Shown here in pieces: positions 35,892 to 46,830 of a DNA stretch of 64,000 bases. The notes under the pieces were generated by a model, which did not search any database, was not told the origin of the DNA, and worked only from the letters and a program-made list of their open reading frames with translations. Both the position numbers and the translations under genes were made by a program. The stretch lies in contig SSNP01000242.1 of assembly GCA_006937955.1 (NCBI GenBank), positions 84,326-148,325 on the forward strand, given 5' to 3'. The stretch comes from Pachypanchax playfairii. Lineage: Eukaryota > Chordata > Actinopteri > Cyprinodontiformes > Aplocheilidae. Every line of letters starts with the position of its first letter. Position 1 is the stretch's first letter.

Positions 35892-36368
35892 AGCAGAACT
35901 AAGTAAGTTTTGCTCTCGCTCTCCCTCTACTGGTCCCCTGTGAAAGCTCACTGTCGTAACGTTCCCCCGCCGCCGCCGCAGACCACCCCTCACCCCCTCC
36001 ACCCCGCCGCCGCCCCCCCAACAACAACGCGCAGAGAACGCTTTTGCAAGAAGAAAGAAAAACAAAACCAAGAAAATGTCTTGACAGGTGAGTATTATTG
36101 TCATCTTTGCGCTCCTAAGGGTGGCGTTGCTAACAACGGCAAGGGCTTCATGCTTGTATTTATGTACGTGAGTGTGAGTGCCGTAAAGCAGGTTTGTTCT
36201 CGTGAGATTAGTCGGGTCCGATCCACTGAAAGTTGCAAGTGCTGCTTTCAGGACACAGACCCCGGAGGGAGGGGAGGGACCCACGAATCACCCCGCCAAG
36301 TCCTTGTTTACCCCCACAGGGACTCTAGAAAACATGTATTTAGGTGAAAAAACTTACTTAGTTCTGCT
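35892..36368. mobile_element. TTAA-flanked MITE
   Basis: 477 bp between TTAA (35888-35891) and TTAA (36369-36372), with about 20-bp inverted ends AGCAGAACTAAGTAAGTTTT. The interior has a GC-rich CCG-repeat stretch (35965-36018), making the minus strand G-rich. TTAA duplication suggests piggyBac or Kolobok mobilisation. Confidence 0.88.
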
Positions 36369-36372
36369 TTAA

Positions 36373-37420
36373 AGCCAGCCCACATATTTTAAATATACTT
36401 ATTATTAAAGAGAACCTGAATGTACTTTAAAAATTATTTAATGTATCCCACATGTGCCAATATAAATGTTAATTAAAACATACTATCATGTATAAATGAC
36501 TGAGTGATTTTCCTATTCCCAAAATTCTCTTCATGGATTTTAGAATTTTAAAGAAGAAACTCTTATTTTATTTTCATGAATGTTTGTTTTATTGCTGACT
36601 TATTTGTTCCTGTGCCCTGAAACAGGCAGAAAGTCGGATTTCATTGTATTAGGAGAGAAGAACCGGGAGCGAGTGAGTAATACATGCTGGTGAGGCTTCG
36701 AGCTACAGCTTGTGAATGAATCATCATTATCTTGAGACACAAAGGCAACATCGTTTCTTTTGTTTTCTCCACTACTTTTGTGATTCCTGCCTGATTAACA
36801 TCTCCTGTTCCTTTTTTTTTTCTTATTCAAAATTCACATCATGTGATCGTTTGTTTTCTTATAGATTTTTTTTACACCTGCAAGAGAAATGAATCCCCTA
36901 CAGCAGAAGCCTTAGTCTCATAACTAATTACAAATAATTTGGCCATAATTTATAATAAATTAAGTCAAAACCTTGATTAGCCACTTGGGATGCTGCGGTA
37001 GCAGAAATATGCGGGGATGACAATGAGAGGTGAGCATCGACACGGTGGCCATTGGGACCATTTAATCAGTGTGAACAGATGTGACCTTTGACCCCAAATT
37101 GAAATGGGTAAACATGGATTATAAATCTTGTGTTGTTTAGGTTTGATTATTTACGGGTGAAGGAAGAATCATCTTAATTTGTAAGATCTCCTAGGTTCAT
37201 TGAACGTCCTTGATGCTCAGTGTTTTTACATAATCCTTATTATCGCTGTGGGAACGTGAAGAAACACTGTGTAATGAGTCCAGACTCCAGAAAACAAAAC
37301 CAGGTAAGACAAAGTGTGTTTCTTAATTAGGGTTCTGAGGGTCAGCAGAGGGGCTGCAGCATGGTGTTAGAATTGAGTCAAAAGTACTGAGAACAGTTTA
37401 TTAAACTCTGCACAGATATT
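36373..37420. other. No gene or recognised element
   Basis: AT-rich non-coding sequence. Confidence 0.5.
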
Positions 37421-37570
37421 ATCTACTCGCACGAGCAGATTCTGTCCTCACGCGCAGATTTTTTCTTCACTCGAGGAGTTTCTTCCCTCACGCGAGCGTA
37501 AATTCATCTCTCAAACAGATTCAACCATTCGCGCGCGCATGAACAGAAATTCTGCTCATGCGGGTATATG
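37421..37570. repeat. CpG-bearing degenerate tandem repeat, about 20-bp period
   Basis: Words such as CTCGCACGAGCAGATTCTG, CTCACGCGCAGATTTTTTC and CTCACGCGAGCGTAAATTC recur about every 20-25 bp. This puts regularly spaced CGCG in otherwise AT-rich DNA. It may be the core of a MITE extending to about 37720. Confidence 0.6.
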
Positions 37571-38400
37571 ACGTTTGACAATTTGGAGGCGGAGTCCAGT
37601 TGCAGCACTGATCCTCACATGATTGGCCTTTATAATCAGTCACGCCCACATGATGAGCGAACCGGAACCAGAGTTCACTCGTTGTTCAAACACATTCCGT
37701 TCCGTGTAGTTTTTGTGGATTCTATTTGAGACATATATTACTAATTGTTACTTTTAATATGAGAGATTATAACAATGACATCTTTCGGTTGTAGACCGGA
37801 ACCTCGTGGGACAGAGGAGCCATGAGAGAGTGGAGACTGAGGGTATGCAGGTGGGTTTGGGTGGAAACTGATGAGAGAAAGCAAGGCAGGTGATGGACCG
37901 TCATGAGGCTTGGAGCAGCACACTGGAGAGGAGGGCTCATCACTGAGTGGTGTCTCAGGGGTTCAGCTGGTTGTGGTGGCAGGAATCACAGACAGTTCTG
38001 GAAATAAGAAAGAAAACAGATAACTTACATCACTAAAGCACTACGAGATAATAGTCTAACTATGACAACACCATCAGGTTTGACAGCGGTCCAGCTTTTA
38101 ACATTTGGAGATGGGTTGCTGGTTTGACTCTCCTCCCACAGCTAGAGCAGCAGGCATCATGGCTCTACCTAGAGCTCAACTGAGAGGAAGAAAATGGAAG
38201 AAAAGAGACAGAAGTTCCCCAGACCTCCTAACAGAATGCAGATAAAAACTCTCTTACAAGAAGCTTTGGTGAAGGTGATAAAGAGAAATACGTGATATTA
38301 TACATGTTTCATTAAATGAAGGAAAAACAAATAAATAAATAAGACAAAACACAAAGTTTATGAACGATAATATCCAAATAGGGTTATAAATGTTCTTAAA
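37571..38400. other. Distal upstream region of gria3
   Basis: No coding or clear repeat structure. The GC-richer first part (to 37720) may belong to the preceding repeat. Confidence 0.5.
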
Positions 38401-38420
38401 AGTTTTCTCCTGGAAGTATT

Positions 38421-38441
38421 TTCAGCACCATGGACAGCTCT
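38421..38441 (+). promoter_or_regulatory. RE1/NRSE (REST/NRSF binding site) upstream of gria3
   Basis: The two half-sites TTCAGCACC (38421-38429) and GGACAGCTC (38432-38440) are separated by the canonical 2-bp spacer. Against the 21-bp RE1 consensus there are three differences: C to T in the centre, and two at the 3' end. The site lies 614 bp upstream of the gria3 ATG. REST recruits co-repressors and silences neuronal genes outside neurons; AMPA receptor genes are established targets (an RE1 is known in the GluA2 promoter). Site and spacing are seen directly; function is inferred. Confidence 0.85.
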
Positions 38442-38689
38442 GTGCTCGTTTCTTCTCAGCTCTTTGTCCATTAACACCACCAGGTGCAGATTGTCCCTCC
38501 CAAACCTGGATCCTTCCTTCCGCCGATGCAACGCAAACTTTTAAGACAGAGTGCAGATCCTGTTGCAGAAACATCTGCGAGCCGCGTGCATGCTCCCAAT
38601 GCAGCAGCTGCCACATCTGGAAGCAGATCCCTCGTGCCACCTGAGATTGCAGTGTTGTATTTATTGACTCGGTCAGCGGTGGGCTAATA

Positions 38690-39054
38690 TTGACAAGTGG
38701 CGCGCGCTCATTCCGAGGTGTCAAAATCCGGCGGGTTGAGGCTTTTTAATTTAACGTCAGATCAAGTTTGACCAACACTGGCCTGCTGCGACGGGTCCAA
38801 TCAGAGTTCAGATCAGCTCCATCTTCCCCCTCCCTCTCCTCTCTCTCTCTGCTTCTCTCTATCTCTCTTTCTTAGTTGCAAAAAAAAAAAAAAACTGCTC
38901 TGCAGCTGGGCTGCACCTCCATGAATGAATTGGTGCACTGTGAGCCACCATCATCTCTCCACTGGATTTCCATTTGCTCCCGGCTTCCATCCAGAACACA
39001 TGAACGTGCTCACACAGACCTTTTCAAGGAGTTGAAAATACAGGTCGGAGAAAA
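38690..39054 (+). promoter_or_regulatory. gria3 promoter / 5' leader
   Basis: This region carries a locally GC-rich patch (38698-38740), a CCAAT box (38797-38801), a long pyrimidine-rich tract with CT repeats (about 38824-38875) and an A14 run, then the leader of exon 1. No TATA box is evident, which fits TATA-less receptor promoters. Two upstream ATGs lie in the presumed leader. The one at 38921 opens a frame that runs past the gria3 ATG out of frame. The one at 38925 gives a short uORF ending with TGA at 39033-39035. The transcription start cannot be placed from sequence alone. Confidence 0.6.
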
Positions 39055-39133
39055 ATGGCACAGCGCGTGTTTTTCTTTTTCCTGTGGCTCTTTGAGCAGT
39101 CGTGCGCAGGATTTCCCAACCAGATTAATATCG
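39055..39133 (+). CDS. gria3: gria3 exon 1, coding part (AMPA receptor subunit GluA3)
   Basis: The exon encodes the N-terminus of an AMPA-type ionotropic glutamate receptor subunit, a postsynaptic ligand-gated cation channel. Translation gives MAQRVFFFFLWLFEQSCA, a signal peptide with a strongly hydrophobic core, followed by GFPNQINIG. That matches the mature start of vertebrate GluA3 (GFPN.I.IGG) rather than GluA1 or GluA2. The ATG has a good context (A at -3, G at +4), and an in-frame TGA at 39001-39003 rules out a longer N-terminus. The exon ends in phase 1 at a consensus donor, G|gtaagtg (39134), and joins exon 2 to restore the I-G-G-L-F-M motif. Choosing GluA3 over the other subunits rests on both exons together. 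The a/b paralogue is not resolved. Confidence 0.93.
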
Positions 39134-39571
39134 GTAAGTGTTCGTGGGTTTTGTGGTTGTTATTTTTTGCCGGCTGCGGAGTGTAGGGGGAGTGGGGTGG
39201 TTTAGTTTAGGCAAATAAAATGCATCATTGCAATTTTATACAGGAAACTGCGCGTGGAGCTTTGCGCAACTTGCTTTTCCGTACGTTGGAAGCTGAAAAC
39301 ACCTGGTTTAAAACTACATTAAAGCTGCATCTAGTGTAGATTTAGCAGTCTGTATTTAGAAAAAAAGAGGTGTGAAACGGAAGAAGAAGGAAGACGGCGA
39401 GTCTCCGCTCAGTCCGGAGAGTTAAAGACAGGCGCGCTGGGCAGCAAACACACTAGTTATTCTCAATAAAATGACACTGGATTGTTTTATATTCAGTCTG
39501 AAACATATGAGTTCCACATTCTTCAACACACACGAAGCAGGACTCTGATGTTTGGTTTCCATGTCTTGCAG
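39134..39571 (+). other. gria3 intron 1
   Basis: A 438-bp phase-1 intron with gtaagtg donor and ttgcag acceptor. It is short for a first intron of an AMPA receptor gene. No repeat was recognised inside it. Confidence 0.85.
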
Positions 39572-39730
39572 GAGGACTGTTCATGCGTTCCACGGTGCAG
39601 GAGCACAGCGCGTTCAGGTTCGCGGTCCAACTCTACAACACCAACCAAAACACCACGGAGAAACCGTTCGGTCTCAACTACAACGTGGACAACCTGGAGT
39701 CGTCCAACAGCTTCTCAGTCACCCACGCGT
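39572..39730 (+). CDS. gria3: gria3 exon 2 (start of the GluA3 amino-terminal domain)
   Basis: This 159-bp exon is preceded by a cag acceptor (39569-39571) and followed by a gtaagtg donor (39731). It encodes GLFMRSTVQEHSAFRFAV, then LYNTNQNTTEKPF, and ends NSFSVTHA plus the first base of the next codon. This is the beginning of the LIVBP-like amino-terminal domain that drives AMPA receptor dimer assembly. The stretch VQEHSAFRFAVQLYNTNQ is characteristic of GluA3; GluA1 and GluA2 differ strongly here. NQNTT contains an N-x-T sequon. The frame is open throughout and both splice sites are in the phases expected for this family. Exon 3, which should begin with the rest of the Phe codon and a CSQFSRG-like motif, was not found downstream, so intron 2 exceeds 24 kb. 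Confidence 0.95.
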
Positions 39731-40002
39731 GTAAGTGTGCTTGAGTTTATCATGTCGCCTGCAGAGTCCCAGGACCTGAGTCCACCATGAAGCTGCAGAG
39801 TTCCTCTCTCACCTCCCTCTGACTCACAGTCCCATTTCATTTTTATTAAATCAAGCAAATAAATCCCAGAAACCTAAAGTAAATATTTGTAAAAATAATT
39901 TCTGCACATTTAAAGAAATTTTCATGTATTTGGCAAACAGTGAATGTTTCCTGTTAAAGATGACCCCCCCCCCCCAAAAAAAAAAAAAAAAAAAAAAAAA
40001 AA

Positions 40003-40012
40003 NNNNNNNNNN
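40003..40012. other. assembly gap (10 N)
   Basis: Ten Ns sit between C12-A27 (39964-40002) and C12-A26 (40013-40050). The near-identical flanking homopolymer tracts suggest the tract was represented twice, so this may be an artefactual duplication at a homopolymer rather than missing sequence. Confidence 0.95.
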
Positions 40013-40059
40013 CCCCCCCCCCCCAAAAAAAAAAAAAAAAAAAAAAAAAAGCATTCACA

Positions 40060-41331
40060 TAGTGGACTGTTTTGGAAATATCTGATGAAGGAGATGAAGC
40101 TGTTTATGTTGTGTGGGGCTACATGTGTAATTAGTTCATTCTGTGATTCTTGTGACAAATAGCTGATTTTTGTCCACTTCTGTTTTTTTTCTCAAAAAAT
40201 AAGCAGAAAATGTACAAAAGACAGCTTTATTTGGACCAATCAGTGAACTTTGCTGTCAGGCCAAGCGGTGCAGCTGCGTCGCTCTAACCCCTGCATGACT
40301 TGGTCATAACGACCTCTCGACTCCCCTCCTGCCCGAGCGTCTCCGTCTGCTCCCGTCCTCTGACTCCCCCTCCGTTACACAGCGTCTTCCCCAGCATTGC
40401 AGACTCAGCTCATTAGCACTCAGCCCTCATAGCACCTCACCGGGCTCTCGTTGGGTGAAAGGGGGGGAAGAAGAAGAAGAAAAAAAAATCCATAGCTCCC
40501 TTTTTTCCAATACTAGCAAATGAGTTGGAGCTGCAGAGGAGGAGGAAGTGAGCAGTGATGGAGCTGAAGCAGAGCATCATATCAGAGGCAACAGAGCAGC
40601 AAGTGCCCCAGCGAAGGCATCCACGAGAAACAATAAGCAAATGAGTGTGAATAAATAATAGATAATGCCGTGCAATTTCACGCATGTTGAAGAAGAAGGG
40701 AAGGATAAGAGGAAGAAGAGCTGATATCAGAATTTAATTAAATATGGGGCAGACGGAGCTTTAGCAGAAGGATGTTCTTCTTGTGGGAGCGATGACCCTG
40801 TTTGGTGCCATTTCTTCCCGCCTCCATCACAATATTGCAAGGCTGCAATAAAGTTATTATTTCTAAACCTAACAGAAGTATTAAAAAGTATGAACAGGAA
40901 ATGTGATAAAGTGCAGTTTAAAAAACACGTGGTGAAGTGAAGTTAGTGTTTTACGGAGACCTCGTGTAAACTTTGTGACACACTGAAATTCCTGCATCCA
41001 AAACGGCATTTCCACTGAACACCTCTCCAAATGTAAACTAACTCCTGTAAATGGGGCTGTTCAACGTATTTTTTTTAACCTCTCCTTCAAAAAAAGAAAC
41101 AAAAAAAAAGCTGCTGGACTGGGAACTCCAGTCTGACGTCCTGCATCACACGCTGACTCACGGTGAAAATTGGCAAATCTTAAGATTCTCCAACATTTCA
41201 GATGCCAAAAATCCCATGATTCCAGTCTGAAAATGCATCTTTGAGATGATTGTGACCTTTACCTAAAAACCACAGGTTGCACTAATACAGCACTGCAAGA
41301 GTTTTGCTGCATAGTCAACTCTTTCATGCAT
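40060..41331. other. Intron 2, no element recognised
   Basis: Non-coding, with several poly-G and poly-A runs (about 40460-40490, 41087-41110). Confidence 0.5.
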
Positions 41332-41339
41332 CTAAGGGT

Positions 41340-41938
41340 GCATTCACACCGGCCCTGTTTAACTCTAGTTCGTTTGCACAGAAAGTCCAGTTCATTTGGG
41401 GAGGTGTGAACGGGCAACTGAACTCTGATTCGGACCAAACAGTCGAACTCTAGTCCGCCTAAAAACGTAGGTCTCGGTTCAATTGAAACGAACTCTGGTG
41501 CGGTTTGATTGCAAGTGTGAATGCAACCGCACTGGGACTGCACCAAAAACAGGAAGTGGACTATATTGTGTAGCCGTCTCAGCCGCCTCGTGTAGTTCTT
41601 TGTCTTGTTATCTGCTCATTCTGAGTCCAGTGCTGCAGAATATTGATCTGGTACATTCACCAAAAATAAAAGATCCCAAAACCACCAGAATCTGCTGCTA
41701 GTCCATGTTTGTTTATGTTTCACTCTCCTGCAGCAGCGCCAGGAAGTGCAGTAACAAGTATTGCAGAAACTCTAGAGCGCCACCACAGGTGTAACATGTA
41801 ACATGCTCCAAAGGTTGTTTGGTTTGTTTCATAGAGTGCAGTGTGAATCCAAACCGCACCAACTAAAAACAGCAACAATGTTGCAATTTTGGTCCCCAAT
41901 CGAACCGAGTCCACCGGACTATCAGGTGTGACTACAGC
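41340..41938. mobile_element. hAT-type MITE
   Basis: 599 bp flanked by a perfect 8-bp duplication ctaagggt (41332-41339, 41939-41946). Ends are GCATTCACACC and, inverted, GCTGTAGTCACACC. Subterminal inverted words (CGAACTCTAGTCCGCC, GACTCGGTTCGATTGGG) add support. Confidence 0.85.
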
Positions 41939-44723
41939 CTAAGGGTTTTTTAAATGAATTTAACATATTTTTAATGTCTAAAGAAAAATGAAAGTCCTTA
42001 AGAAACAAATCTTGACTAAAGGACTAACAGAGTAAAGGTTTATTTGTTGTGATATAATAAAGTAGTGAATCAGAGACTTAACCAGGTGAGTTGAGTTTAC
42101 AAACTGTAGTCAGCTCACACCGAGTTCACAACGGGCAATGAGCACCTGACTTTGTTCACCAGTAGTGAGACAAAAACTGAGATGATGGTTATTAAATATA
42201 ACTGATCTGCTGAGCCTTCAAGGCCCGGGGTTTGTGACTGAGGACTTCCTGTACTTGGACTTTTTGCTTTTGTCAGCTCTGTTGTTTGTTTTGCAAATGG
42301 TTGCAGATGTTTAATGGACATCCAAAGTTCTTTTTTTACCATTTGGCTTTTGTGAATGATTCAGCAATGACCTACATATGATCAAACTTTGAAAAACTGC
42401 TATCTTTTTAAGTATTACAGGGTTGCAGTGTCCTACTAGTCTCTGTTTAGACCTCATCATTACCCTCTAAATGTACAAATCTGTGGTTCAAAAGCTCAGT
42501 TTTATGTCAGGACAATGCACGTTAAGTTAATTTAAAGCTGTGTGCTTTTCATGAAATTAGCTACTTTAAGAAGGTAAAACCAAACAATGCATGGCATTAG
42601 TGATCCTCAAGGCCTGGATTTGCACCACAGCAACAAGCTCTGTCTTTCAGTGACAATACTGTTGTTGCTTTGAAGTAACGTAGGAAATAGTGAAATGTGC
42701 AATTACCAGCTCAGGGTCCATAATAGCTTCTGAAGCTGGGAGTCAGGTATGCTCACAGAGAAACCCAAAAGTAGTTCAAAGCTAAAGGGTAGCAGTCTGA
42801 GGAACGCAGAGCAGACGGCATTAATGTTGCCGATAGTCACGGCTTAGCCAGCTTAATGACACTGCAATCCTTTTTCACCTGTTTACCCTTCTTTTCTTTT
42901 TTTTTTACTTCCTTTACCTGAAGCAGAAAAACATCAAACCCTCACGCCTCTTCTCGCCTTGCTGTTTATGAGATTACTTGCCTTGATTCTTGTTAAAAGC
43001 AAATTTTGCACTGCTTGGCTTTTGAATCTCATCTCACTATTCCTCATCTCTCATTCTGTCATTAAGCTAATGGTCTGTGTCTGCCAGCCTTTTTACATCT
43101 GCCTTCCCTCTTTTATTGAATTCTCCAGGTCTTTAAACTCTGGCAAAAGCACATTTTTCTTTGGCGAGTCTGTTCTTGAAGCATTTGTCACTATTCCTGC
43201 CTATAGACAAAACTGTCTTATTCCAAAAGGTCAGATTAAACATTCAGCATACTGTTATCTTTTAAGCTAGCTGTTAGCTAGCTCTGCTGTAGCTACCGAA
43301 ACAAAAAAAGTCTGTTAAAATTTTAATAAAGAAAAATATTTAATTTAGACAGAATATGACAAACAACATTGGAAAAGTGTTTAAAGAAAGGACTAAGAGT
43401 CCAAACGTATTGCTCGGCAACAGCGGAAAAGGGGAATGTGTAAAAAGCAGCTTGCAGAATTTACGTGAAAAATTAATGGAAATAGTGAGTTATAACGTTT
43501 TCTAAATTCTAAAAGTTTAACCACAGAAAGCTGTGAGCTTGAAATAAACTTATACGGGATGTTATTTTTTAGAACGTTTACAGCAGGAGAAATATGATAT
43601 TGGTTACAAAGTTTCGGCTAGCAGCTACTGAATTATGCTTTTAGAGAAATCAAAAATTATATATCATAAACTCCAAACTCTGATATTCTCATTAGTTAAA
43701 AAAAATACTTCACAGTTACTTTGAAGAAATATTTCAGAATCTGGCAAGCAGATGCAAAACATTTGAGTTTTAGTGAACTAGCTAAATGTTTGACAAAAAT
43801 GCAATTGTATAAAAAATGTTTAAAAAAAGGTTGTGGCAAACTGATCTGGCAACAAGACAAATTTTTCTTGTATTTATGTTAAATGGAGCTTTTGTGTCTG
43901 AAAATCTCTATTAAACCTCTTATACTGAAATATTACTGAAACTTTAAATGGTCAGGGGATTAGTCAGTAAGTTGGGGCGCTAGTCATTATGGTTAGCTTG
44001 CAGCATATAAAGCTAAATGTAAGAATAATGTAGCTAAGCTGTGTAACAAATATTTTTTAAAAGCCTGTCAAACAGTTCAGAAACTAACTAAAATGCTTCT
44101 CTCACACTTTTCTTTTCATCCTCTAAATGCACAGAACACTGTAATTGGACTCCTGCAGGTGTTTGTATTTACATGTATGTGGAATATTCATGTAACTGGT
44201 GAGAATCATTACAAACATTGAGGAAACAATTGTACAACTCAAACTGCTGTTGTGTACACACACACATACACACACGCACACATCTGCACAATGACAGGAT
44301 GATTCCTCATGAGTTGCACCTTCAGGAAAGACCTGGAGACACACACTGATTGATTGAGGGATTATTTATTTCAGCTCTCAGGCTGAACGGGACACAAAAT
44401 GCATCAGCATTGGTTTGTTGAACAAACCTTTGTTTCCACTGTGACCTGCATGTATACAACTTGCATTTTCTCAGTATTTCAGGCTGCTATTCTGCATCTT
44501 ATGTTGTGTTTTCTACTAATGTCTTGTTATGTTGACCAGTAATTAAGTTGCTACTGAAAGATTGTAGGAATCGTCATACTGACAAACACCTATAAAATAA
44601 TATTCTTTACTGACCTTGAAGTGTTCCACCAACAGAGAACATGAAACGCAGCTGAAGAGACCTCTAAATCTTTGCTGAGTGTAACGTTTGGTTCTGTTTT
44701 TGAGAGATTTTAAATAAAGCATG

Positions 44724-44730
44724 CGAGAGA

Positions 44731-44770
<40 letters not shown>
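44724..44770. repeat. GA dinucleotide repeat
   Basis: Nearly pure GA interrupted once by a CA. Confidence 0.95.
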
Positions 44771-45029
44771 TGTTATTTGTGTTGTCCACAGCATGACCTG
44801 ACAGAGACAATCTGTGGTCCAGAGAAGCTCCTCAGGTGATTGTCGTGCCTGTAACTCAGGTTGAAGAGGTGTCATGTGAAAAAAACATGATCATGTGATC
44901 TAGAAGCTTTGGGGGTGGGGGGGTAAGGTGGGAAAATCCAGTAAGTGGAATGAAGAAAAATAATTTTTAGTGTATATTTGTGAGAGCACATTTTTGAGAG
45001 AGTGATTTCTCCAGGCTGTATGGGTATAT

Positions 45030-45051
45030 GGGGGGGGGGGGGGGGGGGGGG
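45030..45051. repeat. Poly-G run (22 G)
   Basis: Uninterrupted G tract; its length may be unreliable in assembly. Confidence 0.9.
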
Positions 45052-46326
45052 TTGGAGGCATCCCATCATAATCCAGCTGCGTTGGAGGCACAGATGGAGT
45101 TTTGTTTGTTTACCAGCGTATAGACATGTGCTTTCAAGCACACAGATGTAGGAATACACACCTGGATGTTTTGTGTGAAGATCAGAAGTCAGTTTCACAG
45201 TCATCACAATTAAAGGTCATAGAAATAAAAAATAAAACCTGCTCGCTCACCTCGTTGTCTAACGACACAGTTTTTAAAAATACAGCAGCTGATGTGCAGA
45301 TGGGAGCGGACTGAGCATTTTAGGTTTGCACCCTGACACAGTGAAAGCCTCAGTAATGCAAACCCTGTCACTGTGGAACAGCAATGTGTGGTAGTGATTT
45401 TGAGGACAGCGGGCCAGGCGGTCTCAGAGGCCTGCTGAGATGCCTTGATGTGGGTCTCGGTCAGATGAGTGTTACAGAAACAGACTGGGTTGGGGTTACA
45501 TGCACTGGGAGCTGCAAAGCCTCAGAGAGAAGAAGCACAGTGTCAGCACACAGGAGTGACAGCCAACACGGCTGAACACAATCATACGCAGAAAAGTTCT
45601 CGGATACAATCAGATTATTATCTTTTTCATTAGAAGTTGTTTTTCATGATGGAACTCTTACCGAATTAGCAACATATGTCATTCCGCCTGCAGTAAGTGA
45701 TAATGTAAGTGTAATAATATTAAAGCAATAGTTCAGATCTTTTCAAATGGGTTTTTGTGGCAAGCTTATGAACAAGTAATATCTTCTTTGGTGGAACTAA
45801 CAGTTTAAATTGAGCTGACGGCTTGTAAGATGAGCCAAAACCAACATGATTTTTTTCTATATTATAACTACTTTAAACTCAAAGACTAAATTCAGAACTA
45901 AAAACACGATGTTATAAAACTTCACATTAATGTGAGATCTAACGTTGTGGCTCCAGGTTCCTCCCGGGGCCTGGATGAGGGTTTCTTTGGATTGCAGTGG
46001 AAATGCTCGTCGCATGTTTCAGGAGGGTTGATGCAGGACGCTGCTGCCTTCGTCCTTCTAACCTCAAACTTACAACTTGTAAATGAGTGAAAGCTGAATA
46101 GCTCTTGTTACGCTGTAATGCAGGTACATGAACAGGTGTGTGCAGATTAATGGACTCAACAAGCAACATCATGTACTTCCTGACAGATTATTCGTAAATC
46201 TCAGTCAGTTTTTATTATAAATGTAGAACCACTTGCGTTTCAGTTTTTACATTGTTTGTTTGTTTATTTTATTGTATATATTTTTGCTATAGGGGTTCAT
46301 ATGTTTTTAATAAAGTCAGCTAACTA

Positions 46327-46826
46327 AAGCATTGGTCACGATGACCCGTACAAACAATGAGGCTGTACGAATCTCCTGTTTCCTATGAAATCTGGAGTTT
46401 GTGAACATTTGTGGAAGCGGACTCTGTTTCCTACAGGAAGTTGGTTACAGCTACCAAATCAGAAACTTGATGTTTTGGAGAATATAAGGTGATTTGCTGC
46501 TGCATGCTGGCTGCAGTTTTCTTGCTCTCTTTATACGGATGTGTTGAAATCTTCCTACGGTCGATCAATGACCATCTTATGAAAAGTTATTGTCAGAAGT
46601 TGAGCAGACAACACCTTCATGTGCAACTCACAGCAATTTCAAGTTGCTGTCATGAAGATCCTCCAGCGGTCGGCACAGTTTGTCAATGGAATATAAACCT
46701 TCTCTGACATTTCTTGCCAGGAACTTCCAAATGGGCCACGAGATTTTTATAAGGCTGCCTTAAAGTGACGATAGGAAATGGCCAAAAAATCATTTCTAGC
46801 ATGTTCGGGTCATTGTGACCAAGCCT
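46327..46826. mobile_element. MITE nested in the TTAA element
   Basis: 500 bp with inverted ends containing GGTCACGATGACCCG (left) and GGTCACAATGACCCG (right, inverted; one mismatch). It is flanked by taacta (46321-46326 and 46827-46832), a possible 6-bp duplication. Superfamily unknown. Confidence 0.7.
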
Positions 46827-46830
46827 TAAC

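Larger units (their letters stand above)
41947..45719. other. Intron 2, microsatellites only
   Basis: Contains a GA repeat (44724-44770) and a 22-G run (45030-45051, capable of forming G-quadruplex). No coding blocks or element termini were recognised. Confidence 0.5.

Noticed and set aside
35883..36347. Overlapping 133- and 145-residue open frames on opposite strands
   Set aside because: They fall in a GC-rich TTAA-flanked MITE and look like composition effects.
38876..39205. 109-residue open frame spanning gria3 exon 1
   Set aside because: It runs through the splice donor out of frame with the conserved GluA3 N-terminus; at most its ATG at 38921 acts as an upstream ORF.
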